The notes below the pieces were generated by a model that had not been told where the DNA came from, did not search any database, and worked only from the letters and a program-made list of their open reading frames with translations. A program made the position numbers and the translations under genes. From Larkinella sp965227735 (GTDB lineage: Bacteria > Bacteroidota > Bacteroidia > Cytophagales > Spirosomataceae), in NCBI RefSeq assembly GCF_965227735.1, contig NZ_OZ245776.1:3100001-3164000 (forward strand): a DNA stretch of 64,000 nt, read 5' to 3'. Within the stretch, counting starts at the first letter, position 1, and every line of letters begins with the position of its first letter. This document shows positions 35,505 to 43,285 of the stretch, one piece after another.

Positions 35505-36401
35505 ATGAAAAAGTTTGGATGGCTTATCGGTATTTTGGGGCTGGCTTCCTGCCAGAATCTACGGCAGGAGGTGCAACCGCAGCAACTGGCGGACCAGCCG
35601 GTCAAACTGCTGGTGGCCTGTTTCATTTCGCCCCAGGACACGGTGCTGGCGGCCAAAGTGGCCCGTTCCCGCCCGATTCTGGACGATGAAACGGTGATTA
35701 ATCTGGAGATTACCAACGCAACCGTAACGCTGCAAACCGGCTCCCGCAGCATCGTTCTGACCTATCATTCCCGGCTCCGCTATTACCGGGCTTCTCCGAA
35801 CCAGTTCCCGATTCGGGCCGGAGAAACCTATCAGTTACGGGTGCAAACGCCGGATGGGCAATCGGTGGAAGCCCGCACCAAGGTTCCGGAAGCGGTTTTG
35901 TTGCAGCAAGTTCGGCTGGATTCGGAAGTGGTTCTGGAAAATAATCAGGTGCGAAAACGGTTTTTTGCGCGGTATGTCTGGTCCGACCGCTCCGGCCAAA
36001 CCGAGTATTACCAAACGGCGGGAATCGTCGCCTACCGCTGTTCCGGTTGTTCGCCTGACAAGACGATTCGAGAACCGGTTCAGTTTGTTGGGGAGCAGGG
36101 GTTGTATACCGATCGGGAAAGCAAGGGCGGGCAGATGGTTTCCGATCCCGGCTACCTGGGCGTTTCCATTCCGTCCAATCAGCCTTTTTTTCCGACGCTG
36201 TTCAGCAAACCGTTTGTTCTAACGGCCGATTTACGGCATGTCAATGAGGATTATTACCACTATCATCAGGCGTTGGGGCAACAACTTCAAATTGAAAGCA
36301 ATCCGTTTGCCGAACCCGTACCGATTCCGTCCAATATTCAGGGAGGGTTGGGTTGCTTTGGTGCTTACGATCGCTCGACCCTGACGGTTAGGCTGGAGTA
36401 A
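35505..36401 (+). CDS. DUF4249 lipoprotein, pair 3
   Basis: The 298-residue protein starts at ATG 35505 with lipobox LASC (mature CQNLRQEVQPQ). It keeps the family segments LLVACFISPQDTVLAAKVARS and C-terminal NPFAEPVPIPSNIQGGLGCFG. A distinctive RCSGCSP with two close cysteines is present near residue 185 and is absent from the other two copies; it might form a disulfide or bind a metal. The stop codon is the first three bases of the left arm of a perfect palindrome that separates it from the convergent aroG-type gene. Confidence 0.88.
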   Translation: MKKFGWLIGILGLASCQNLRQEVQPQQLADQPVKLLVACFISPQDTVLAAKVARSRPILDDETVINLEITNATVTLQTGSRSIVLTYHSRLRYYRASPNQFPIRAGETYQLRVQTPDGQSVEARTKVPEAVLLQQVRLDSEVVLENNQVRKRFFARYVWSDRSGQTEYYQTAGIVAYRCSGCSPDKTIREPVQFVGEQGLYTDRESKGGQMVSDPGYLGVSIPSNQPFFPTLFSKPFVLTADLRHVNEDYYHYHQALGQQLQIESNPFAEPVPIPSNIQGGLGCFGAYDRSTLTVRLE

Positions 36402-36463
36402 AAAACCCCGAACAAGACCTGTCAGGTTTCTAAAACCTGACAGGTCTTGTTCGGGGTTTTTTA
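36399..36463. terminator. Perfect 31-bp-arm palindrome between convergent genes
   Basis: Arms 36399-36429 and 36433-36463 are exact complements around a 3-nt loop. Internal words are ACCTGTCAGGTTT and CCCCGAACAAG. The left arm includes the DUF4249 stop codon. T-runs at both ends make it a two-way terminator; repeats with the words AAACCTGACAGGT recur in related genomes (recollection, not checked). Confidence 0.9.
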
Positions 36464-36484
36464 CTTACTTTTAATATCGCAGCG

Positions 36485-37588
36485 TTACGCGCTTTGCTCA
36501 TTGCTGTTCATCACTTCCGTCTGCTTCCGGATCGACTCCATGTGGATAATCTTGAAGATTTCTTCCACCAATTCCGGATACAAGCCCATTTTCTGGCCCT
36601 GTTTTGCGCGCGTTTCGTGTACTTCCTTCCAACGATCGGGCTGGAAGACGGTTACGTTGTTTTCGCGTTTGTATTCGGCCAGTTTCTCGACAAGGGCCAT
36701 ACGGGCTGCCAGCATCTCGACCAGTTGCCGATCCACGTTATCAATTTTGCTCCGGATTTGCTCCATCGCCCCCTGGAACTCGATGTTCTGCGAATCCACT
36801 TTGCGGATGTGCAGGTGCTCCAGCATTTGGCCGAAAGCCGCCGGCGTCAGTTGCTGGGCCGCGTCGCTCCAGGCATTGTCCGGATCGATGTGCGACTCGA
36901 CGATCAGACCGTCGTAGTTCAAATCCATCTGCATCTGTGCCAGTTCCTGCAAATACGCGCGCTTACCGGCCATGTGGCTCGGGTCGCCAATGATGGGCAG
37001 GTTCGGGAACATTGATTTCAGTTCGATCGCGATTTGCCACAGCGGAATGTTGCGGTATTTCGAAGCCTCACCGGTAGAGAAGCCGCGGTGAATAGCGCCC
37101 AGTTTGGTGATCCCTGCTCCGGCAATCCGTTCGAAGGCTCCAATCCACAGCGCCAGATCCGGGTTAATTGGATTTTTCACCAAAACCGGAACATCGACAC
37201 CCCGCAGGGCATCTGCAATTTCCTGTACATTAAAAGGGTTTACCGTCGTGCGGGCACCAACCCACAGGATGTCAACGCCGTATTTCAACGCCAGTTCGAT
37301 GTGCTCGGGGGTGGCGACTTCCACCGCAAACGGCAACCCGGTTTCGGCTTTGGCGCGCTGAATCCACGGCAAAGCCGCTTCTCCCATGCCTTCAAAGCTG
37401 CCAGGGCGTGTGCGGGGCTTCCATACACCGGCACGAATGACATGAACCGCACCCAATTGAGCCAACTGGCGGGCGGTTTCAACTAATTGCTCTTCGGTTT
37501 CGGCGCTGCACGGCCCCGATATAATGAGCGGTTTTCCGTTCGTCTCTATCCAGCTATTCAGCGGCAGGACTTCTAAACTTGGCTTCAT
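36485..37588 (-). CDS. aroF: Bifunctional DAHP synthase / chorismate mutase type II
   Basis: The 367-residue protein joins two enzymes of aromatic amino-acid synthesis. The N-terminal class I DAHP synthase (KDO8P-synthase-like subtype) shows IISGPCSAE, VWKPRTRPGSFEG, VLVKNPINPD and IIGDPSHMAG. A chorismate mutase AroQ-type domain follows from about residue 265: MEQIRSKIDNVDRQLVEMLAARM and LAEYKRENNVTVFQPDRW. Fusion of this kind is common in Bacteroidota; the mutase domain usually makes the synthase sensitive to prephenate or phenylalanine (known for the family, not visible here). I use ATG 37588; a TTG 12 nt upstream is an alternative. The gene symbol aroF is a family choice, as aroG is also used. 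Confidence 0.9.
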   Translation of the reverse strand: MKPSLEVLPLNSWIETNGKPLIISGPCSAETEEQLVETARQLAQLGAVHVIRAGVWKPRTRPGSFEGMGEAALPWIQRAKAETGLPFAVEVATPEHIELALKYGVDILWVGARTTVNPFNVQEIADALRGVDVPVLVKNPINPDLALWIGAFERIAGAGITKLGAIHRGFSTGEASKYRNIPLWQIAIELKSMFPNLPIIGDPSHMAGKRAYLQELAQMQMDLNYDGLIVESHIDPDNAWSDAAQQLTPAAFGQMLEHLHIRKVDSQNIEFQGAMEQIRSKIDNVDRQLVEMLAARMALVEKLAEYKRENNVTVFQPDRWKEVHETRAKQGQKMGLYPELVEEIFKIIHMESIRKQTEVMNSNEQSA

Positions 37589-37807
37589 ACTCGTACTCAA
37601 TCGTTTAATACTCCTATTACTCTACCGGGAACTTTTTATTAAAAAATTTTAGTATATTAGCTGTAGATACAGGCGTTTTCAGTTAACTTTACATCCCTTT
37701 TGCGCTGACAACAAAATGATGTTAAAACAAGTTTACAGGTCAGTGTTAGGAATACCGAAAACAAGTTTTAACTTTCGGATCACAAGTTGGTGCATCAGAC
37801 AGTGATT

Positions 37808-39040
37808 ATGTCAAACCGAAGTTCTTCTTCTATGCCAACGATCGTTCAACGGGCCACAACCACCAAGTCCGTCTCGTTTGAAGACACATCGATTGCCTTC
37901 TCTTCCCAATCCAACGGGAAACTTCGTAAAACGTATTGGTTATTTGCGTTGATGAATCAAGGTTGGCTGGTAAATTTAGGCACTTTTTTTATCAAACTGG
38001 CATTCAAACTTCAACTTCCCGTAAAAAAACTCATCAAGAGTACGATTTTCGAGCAGTTCTGTGGGGGCGAAACCATCCGCGATTGTGAAAAAACCATCCA
38101 AAAACTGCACAGCGGGCGCGTTGGCACCATTTTGGATTATTCCGTTGAAGGAGAAGACAACGAAGCCTCTTTCGACGAAACGGTTCTGGAAATTCTGCGA
38201 ACCATCGAGCGTGCCAGTGAATCGAACGACATTCCATTCTGCGTTTTCAAGGTTACCGGCATCGGCTCGGCCGACCTGCTGGAAAAAGCCCAGTCCGGAA
38301 CAGAATTGAGTGACGAGGAAAAGGATGCCTACGAACGAGTTCGACAGCGGGTCGATGTCCTCTGTAAAAGAGCCAGCGAGCGCAGCGTCCGGATTTTCAT
38401 CGACGCCGAAGAAAGCTGGATTCAGGATACCATCGACAAGCTGGCCTACGAAATGATGGATCGGTATAACCATCAGCAATGTATTGTTTACAATACCTAC
38501 CAGTTGTATCGCTCCGACAGTTTCGAGAATCTGAAAAAAAGCACGCAAACGGCCCGTTCCAGAGGCTACTTTCTGGGAGCCAAGCTGGTACGGGGTGCCT
38601 ACATTGAAAAGGAACGCATTCAGGCCCACGAAGGAGAATACCTCGACCCGATTCACCACACGAAAGCCGAAACCGACCGCGATTTTAACCAGTCTGTCGA
38701 GTTTTGCCTCGATAACCGCGATACGGTGTCGATTTGCCTGGGAACTCACAATGAATACAGTTGCCATTACTGCATCAACCGGATGCAGGAACTCCGGATT
38801 GCACCCAACGACACGCACATCTGGTTTGCCCAGTTGCTGGGAATGAGCGACAACATTTCGTACAATCTGGCATATGCCGGCTACAACGTGGCCAAATACG
38901 TTCCCTACGGCCCCGTTGAAGCCGTAATGCCCTACTTATTTCGCCGGGCCGCCGAAAACAAGTCGATTGCCGGACAAAGCAGCCGTGAGTACCTCCTCGT
39001 GAAGAATGAGTTGAAACGTCGGAAAAGCTGTCAAAAATAA
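37808..39040 (+). CDS. Proline dehydrogenase family protein
   Basis: The 410-residue protein is a flavin-dependent PRODH of the (beta/alpha)8 barrel type that oxidises proline to pyrroline-5-carboxylate. Family marks include YNTYQLYRSDS, FLGAKLVRGAYIEKER, CLGTHNEYS, LLGMSDNISYNL and the C-terminal YVPYGPVEAVMPYLFRRAAEN, the arginine-containing motif that binds the substrate carboxylate. A TTG at 37787 is also possible; ATG 37808 is preferred. It is divergent from the DAHP synthase gene. The P5C dehydrogenase that completes proline oxidation is not in the window. Confidence 0.9.
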   Translation: MSNRSSSSMPTIVQRATTTKSVSFEDTSIAFSSQSNGKLRKTYWLFALMNQGWLVNLGTFFIKLAFKLQLPVKKLIKSTIFEQFCGGETIRDCEKTIQKLHSGRVGTILDYSVEGEDNEASFDETVLEILRTIERASESNDIPFCVFKVTGIGSADLLEKAQSGTELSDEEKDAYERVRQRVDVLCKRASERSVRIFIDAEESWIQDTIDKLAYEMMDRYNHQQCIVYNTYQLYRSDSFENLKKSTQTARSRGYFLGAKLVRGAYIEKERIQAHEGEYLDPIHHTKAETDRDFNQSVEFCLDNRDTVSICLGTHNEYSCHYCINRMQELRIAPNDTHIWFAQLLGMSDNISYNLAYAGYNVAKYVPYGPVEAVMPYLFRRAAENKSIAGQSSREYLLVKNELKRRKSCQK

Positions 39041-39077
39041 GTAGATAGACCGATTTTAGGAGCTTTACACTCCAAAA

Positions 39078-39129
39078 CCGTCACCCGGCTGGCCGCTGAC
39101 CAAGTCTGACCAACCGGGTGATTTTATAT
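39078..39129 (+). terminator. Probable terminator of proline dehydrogenase gene
   Basis: TCACCCGG (39080-39087) pairs with CCGGGTGA (39114-39121), extended by TGGCC/GACCA pairings, and is followed by TTTTATATA. Confidence 0.7.
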
Positions 39130-39238
39130 ACTCAGACAAAAGAAGAAAGAGGGTAGACATGAGTTAAATAGCTAAGAAGTAATGAGATACTCTTATTTCT
39201 TTTCTCTCTTGTCTACCTGTATTCTATTATTATAAATC

Positions 39239-40006
39239 ATGGTAAAGAAAAGTCCGCTTAAGTTTTTTTTATTAAGTCTGTTGCTGATCGCGATCGATCA
39301 GTCTTCCAAACTCCTGGTGCATTTCAATATGGAACCGGGGTTTGCGGGGCAAATCCGGTTGGTGGGTGACTGGCTTAAACTGCATTACGTTCTGAATCCA
39401 GGCATGGCTTTTGGCATGCAGTTGGGCCACGAATACGGTAAGTTGCTGCTGAGTCTGTTCCGGTTGGTGGCAATGGCCGGCATTGGCTGGTATCTGGTGC
39501 ATCTGGCGCATCGGGGCGCTCCCAACGGGCTGTTGTGGGCTATGGCAATGATTCTGGCCGGTGCCGTGGGCAATGTCATCGACAGCACGTTCTACGGCGT
39601 TTTTCTCGATAATGCACCCTACGGTTCCACCACACCCTGGTTTCACGGGCAGGTCATCGACATGGTTTTTGTGGATGTCTGGGAAGGCTTTCTGCCCGAA
39701 TGGATACCGCTCTGGGGCGGTCAGTACTATTCGACGCCCATCTTCAACATTGCGGATTCCTGCATTTTCGTCGGCGTCTGTATCATCCTGTTTTTTCAAC
39801 GCCGGTTTTTCCGGGAGCAGCACGAAGAAGATGGCCTGTTGCCCGACGATCTGTCGCCCGATACGGCATCGGTGCTTCCTGCCAGCGAGTTTGACGAAAC
39901 GACGCCCACCGATTCCGATGCAACGGAAAAAGATCCCGATCCGGTTTCAACCGACGATCCGCAACGTCCCCGAAACTCGCCGGAAGACAGCCCCCACGGA
40001 CTGTAG
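39239..40006 (+). CDS. lspA: Lipoprotein signal peptidase II
   Basis: LspA removes the signal peptides of prolipoproteins; this window alone encodes nine apparent lipoproteins. The 255-residue protein has four membrane segments and the two catalytic aspartates in GNVIDS and FNIADSC. The loop between them is longer than in E. coli (FLDNAPYGSTTPWFHGQ ... IPLWGGQYYSTPI), a trait of Bacteroidota LspA. A C-terminal tail of about 60 residues, rich in Asp, Pro, Ser and Thr, has no counterpart in most LspA and is probably disordered and cytoplasmic. The gene stands alone, convergent with the next minus-strand gene at a distance of 19 nt. Confidence 0.93.
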   Translation: MVKKSPLKFFLLSLLLIAIDQSSKLLVHFNMEPGFAGQIRLVGDWLKLHYVLNPGMAFGMQLGHEYGKLLLSLFRLVAMAGIGWYLVHLAHRGAPNGLLWAMAMILAGAVGNVIDSTFYGVFLDNAPYGSTTPWFHGQVIDMVFVDVWEGFLPEWIPLWGGQYYSTPIFNIADSCIFVGVCIILFFQRRFFREQHEEDGLLPDDLSPDTASVLPASEFDETTPTDSDATEKDPDPVSTDDPQRPRNSPEDSPHGL

Positions 40007-40025
40007 AGCGGGGCTGGGACATTCT

Positions 40026-41645
40026 CTATTGGCGGCTGCTGGTTTGTTTCTCTTCCAGAGGGGTAAAATCCTTGAACATCTGCTTCAGGGCTTTGTCGCT
40101 TGCTTCCGACTTGCTTCTCCAGGCAGCATCCAACTCCAGGGCAACCAACCCCGAAAGGCTCAGGGCCGCGCGAAAATCGTCCAGTTTCCGCACAAAATCC
40201 TGATTCCGGCGTGTGGCCTTCAACGCAAACTCCCGCGCAAAGACATCGCCTTTATTCTGTAGTTCACTCTTTTTGCTCATCACGTAATTAAAGCGGTCGA
40301 GCAGGTCTTTCATCGATTTTCCAATTACTTCCGTAGCCTCCAGCGTTCCCATCGTCAAAACCGCCGTTCCGCCCACCGCCGATACATAGCGCAAATTGGT
40401 TTGAACCGTTGTGCTTTTGTTGTTGGCAATCACGGCGGGAGTAACGCCCGTTACGGCCCCCAGCGAGGCATTGGCGACCGAGCGGTTGCGCTTCCCTTTT
40501 TTGGCCCGGCGGTAGCTTTTTTTCAGTTCTTCTTCTTTCTCGCCCAACTGCTCCAGTAAATTCCAGGCCGTCACCAAAGCCTGACGGTATTGCGCGTAAT
40601 AATAACGGTCTTTTTCATCTTCGTTAACCGCGTTATAGATCGTAAAATTGATTTTACGCTCCGCCCGGTTCTGGCCTTTATCCAGGGCAAAAAACACGAT
40701 CTGAAACGCCAGTGAATCAAACGGATCCTTGACAAAATCATAACCAGGTTTCCAGATAAACTCGTAGTTGGTCTCCGTATTTTTCCGGAGCGCACTTTTC
40801 GGCACATCCTGGCTTTCCGACAGAAAATCGAAGGTTGTAATGTCGTCGTCGCCGTTGGGATCACCCAAATAAAACTTCAGGTTGACCGTGGCATTTTCTT
40901 TGATCTTTACCCGGGGTTCTTCCGGGATCAGGGTAATTTCCGGCGGCACATCCATCTGGGTCACTTCCACCTTCAACCGCCCTTTCGTCCGGGATTTGGC
41001 AGGTTGATCTTCGACCCAGAACTCAATGTATTGTCCCTTGCTAGCCCTCAAATGGTTGAACTGATTGAGAGATAACTGCCACGTGAACTCGCCCTGCGCC
41101 GTCAGTTTCGAACTCTCCGGCATCTGGTCGGCAATGGGAATAAAAACGACAGGATCATTATCTTCATCGCGAACGGCAGCCGCATCGATTTTATAAACAT
41201 TCTGCGTTTTGTTGCGAACATAAAAAGGCCGCAAATCGCCAATAATCGGTGGCCGGTTGACGTGCTGTACTTTGATATCGACCGATTGGGTGGCGGTTTC
41301 GCCCTGCTTATTGCGAATTTCGAAAATCAGCGGAATGCTTTTGGTTGTATTGATCCGGTCGGCAAGGTCGAAACCCGGTGTCCACCGGAAGTGGCCCGTC
41401 GAGTCCAGCGTCATTCCTTCCATCTGTCCCTGCTTGATAGCATAGGTCACCGAATCGGTCTTGCTGCCCCCGGCTCTGATCAGAACATCGATGGTTTGGC
41501 CTTCTGCAACGACATTCCAGTTCGCGTTTTGCCGGTCCAACTGATGAGGTAGGATTATTTGAAGAGGTTTAGCTTCCTGCGCTAAAGCGGTCAGTCTGGT
41601 TAAGATTACGAATAAAGTAACTATACTCCCTATTTTTTGAAACAT
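40026..41645 (-). CDS. Exported protein with cadherin-like repeats and a helical C-terminal half
   Basis: The 539-residue protein has a signal peptide (ending ALAQ). The N-terminal two thirds contain about three cadherin/Ig-like repeats, each with a hallmark such as DSTGHFRWTPGFDLAD, AQGEFTWQLSL and RKNTETNYEFIWKPGYD, and with acidic DxNDxP/DPNGDDD loops likely to bind calcium. From about residue 350 the chain turns helical and charged (EKEEELKKSYRRAKKGKRNR) and includes a weakly hydrophobic stretch SAVGGTAVLTMGTLEA. I do not recognise the family as a whole. A role in the envelope is inferred. It follows the OmpH genes on the same strand after a terminator, so it is probably a separate unit. 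Confidence 0.75.
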   Translation of the reverse strand: MFQKIGSIVTLFVILTRLTALAQEAKPLQIILPHQLDRQNANWNVVAEGQTIDVLIRAGGSKTDSVTYAIKQGQMEGMTLDSTGHFRWTPGFDLADRINTTKSIPLIFEIRNKQGETATQSVDIKVQHVNRPPIIGDLRPFYVRNKTQNVYKIDAAAVRDEDNDPVVFIPIADQMPESSKLTAQGEFTWQLSLNQFNHLRASKGQYIEFWVEDQPAKSRTKGRLKVEVTQMDVPPEITLIPEEPRVKIKENATVNLKFYLGDPNGDDDITTFDFLSESQDVPKSALRKNTETNYEFIWKPGYDFVKDPFDSLAFQIVFFALDKGQNRAERKINFTIYNAVNEDEKDRYYYAQYRQALVTAWNLLEQLGEKEEELKKSYRRAKKGKRNRSVANASLGAVTGVTPAVIANNKSTTVQTNLRYVSAVGGTAVLTMGTLEATEVIGKSMKDLLDRFNYVMSKKSELQNKGDVFAREFALKATRRNQDFVRKLDDFRAALSLSGLVALELDAAWRSKSEASDKALKQMFKDFTPLEEKQTSSRQ

Positions 41646-41829
41646 GAGGAATCGTCACCGATGGTTTGTAAGTGTAACGTAAAAATAATAGATAGATTTC
41701 ATGGAAACCGTAAACACAACGTATAATTGATGGAACGATTGTCAACCCACCTCTCCTTTTGTACTAATTTAAGAAAAAGTTGACACAGTAATTCGTTTCA
41801 TTTAAGGTTCACGGATGGCTGATAAACAA

Positions 41830-41855
41830 AAAGCCGCCCATTGCTGGACGGCTTC
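41830..41855 (-). terminator. Terminator of the OmpH/BamA gene cluster
   Basis: On the minus strand AAGCCGTCCA and TGGGCGGCTT form a stem with a GCAA loop, followed by TTTTTGTTT. It lies 21 nt after the stop of the second OmpH gene. Confidence 0.85.
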
Positions 41856-41875
41856 CGTTCTCTTGATCGTACCGG

Positions 41876-42517
41876 TTAGTTTTTCTTCGGAGCGGGAGTC
41901 GTCGGTTTCGCCGTCGTTGGAGTGGCTGCCGGCTGAGCCGCGGCCTGTTTCGACGGAAGAGCAACCCCCATCTTTTTAAACACCAATTCCGTCACATCGT
42001 TTTCCTCGGGGGCATAAAGCAGTACCGGAATCGTACCGGAACCTGCATCGAGGTTGAAGATGAACGTAAAACCGCTCTCTTTGGCAACCGCGTCGATGTT
42101 CTTCTGGATTTTCTGCATCACCGGGTTGACCAACTGGTTGTATTTCGTCTGCAACTGGGTCGACGAGTTCGCCTGGAACTCCTGAATCCGCTGCTGTAGT
42201 CCCTGCAATTCCTTTTCTTTATCCGCTTTGATCAAATCAGACATCTGGGCCTGACCCTTTTCGTAAGCAGCCAGTTTGTCCTGAAATTCTTTGGACATTT
42301 CCTGGTAGTTCTTCTCCAACTGCGTACGCTGAATGGTAATCTGGTTCTGAATATCTTTGCTTTCCGGCATATTTTGCAGGATGTATTCCATATTCGTATA
42401 ACCAATCTTCACAGAAGCCGTCGGGGCCGCTGTCGTGGCCGGTTGTTGCGCCTGTGCCCACACCTGGCTACCTCCTAATAGCAGAGTTACTGCCAGTGCA
42501 ATGAGTTTGTTTTTCAT
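41876..42517 (-). CDS. OmpH/Skp-family periplasmic chaperone, copy 2
   Basis: Skp-type chaperones hold unfolded outer-membrane proteins for delivery to BamA. The 213-residue protein has a signal peptide (VWAQ), a short Ala/Thr linker, the Skp start IGYTNMEYILQNMPE, and a long coiled-coil body with TQLEKNYQEMSKEFQDKLAAYE and LQQRIQEFQ. The C-terminal core FTFIFNLDAGSGTIPVLLYA is typical of OmpH-like proteins. It ends in an Ala/Pro/Thr-rich tail. The start lies 10 nt after the other OmpH gene. Confidence 0.9.
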   Translation of the reverse strand: MKNKLIALAVTLLLGGSQVWAQAQQPATTAAPTASVKIGYTNMEYILQNMPESKDIQNQITIQRTQLEKNYQEMSKEFQDKLAAYEKGQAQMSDLIKADKEKELQGLQQRIQEFQANSSTQLQTKYNQLVNPVMQKIQKNIDAVAKESGFTFIFNLDAGSGTIPVLLYAPEENDVTELVFKKMGVALPSKQAAAQPAATPTTAKPTTPAPKKN

Positions 42518-42527
42518 TTCTACCTCG

Positions 42528-43169
42528 TTATTTTGGTTGTTTTGTAGGTTTACTGGTATTAGATTTAGAATTACCGGCCGGGTTTAATTCCTTCTCCGGC
42601 GGATTGGTACTCACGGGTTCGGACGCTGCGGCCGTTTTGGCTTTCTGATCGGCCGTCAACCCCAGCTCTTCCATGACGTAGTCGGTATAATCGTGCTTCG
42701 GATTGGTAAAAAGCAGGACAACGCCTTCGCTGGCTTTATCGAGCACCATGTCCAACCGTTTCTGAGCCGCCACTTTATCTATGGCCCGGATCACGGTTTC
42801 GGTCACGGGTTTCATCAGGTCTTTCTTTTTCTCAAACAACAAGCCCTCGTACCCAAACACTTTATTGTTATATTCCCGTGCTTCGCGCTCTTTATCACTA
42901 ATGATCCGCAACCGATCCCGCTTCATGTCTTCCGTCAGCAGGATTTCTTCGGCCTGGTAGGTCTTTTGCAATTTATCGATCTCCGAATATTTATCCTGAA
43001 TATCCTTCGACCATTTCTCGGCAAATTTGTCGATCTCTGTCAGCGCTTTCTGATAAGCTGGCATCTTACTCGTAATAAACTCCGAGTCAACATACCCAAT
43101 TTTTTGCGCCTGCACGGACCCAAAAGCCGAAAAGGAGAGCAAAGTTACAAAAATAAGTCCTTTTTTCAT
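42528..43169 (-). CDS. OmpH/Skp-family periplasmic chaperone, copy 1
   Basis: The 213-residue protein starts at ATG 43169 to give a signal peptide ending SVQAQ; longer in-frame starts at 43220 and 43205 add no useful sequence. The mature part begins KIGYVDSEFITSKMP, the OmpH family hallmark, followed by coiled-coil helices (WSKDIQDKYSEIDKLQKTYQ). Its C-terminal tail is Pro/Asn/Ser/Lys-rich and differs from that of the next copy. Two adjacent divergent copies behind bamA are common in Bacteroidota, and the two may form mixed trimers or specialise by client. Confidence 0.9.
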   Translation of the reverse strand: MKKGLIFVTLLSFSAFGSVQAQKIGYVDSEFITSKMPAYQKALTEIDKFAEKWSKDIQDKYSEIDKLQKTYQAEEILLTEDMKRDRLRIISDKEREAREYNNKVFGYEGLLFEKKKDLMKPVTETVIRAIDKVAAQKRLDMVLDKASEGVVLLFTNPKHDYTDYVMEELGLTADQKAKTAAASEPVSTNPPEKELNPAGNSKSNTSKPTKQPK

Positions 43170-43285
43170 GACATTTTTTGAAACAAAACCAGTGTGCTTC
43201 GACATTATTTTATTCTGCATGAACCCATTACAGCCAACGAGTCACCTGTTTTGCATCTCCTAATAACGTCTCAAAGCCCGATTTC

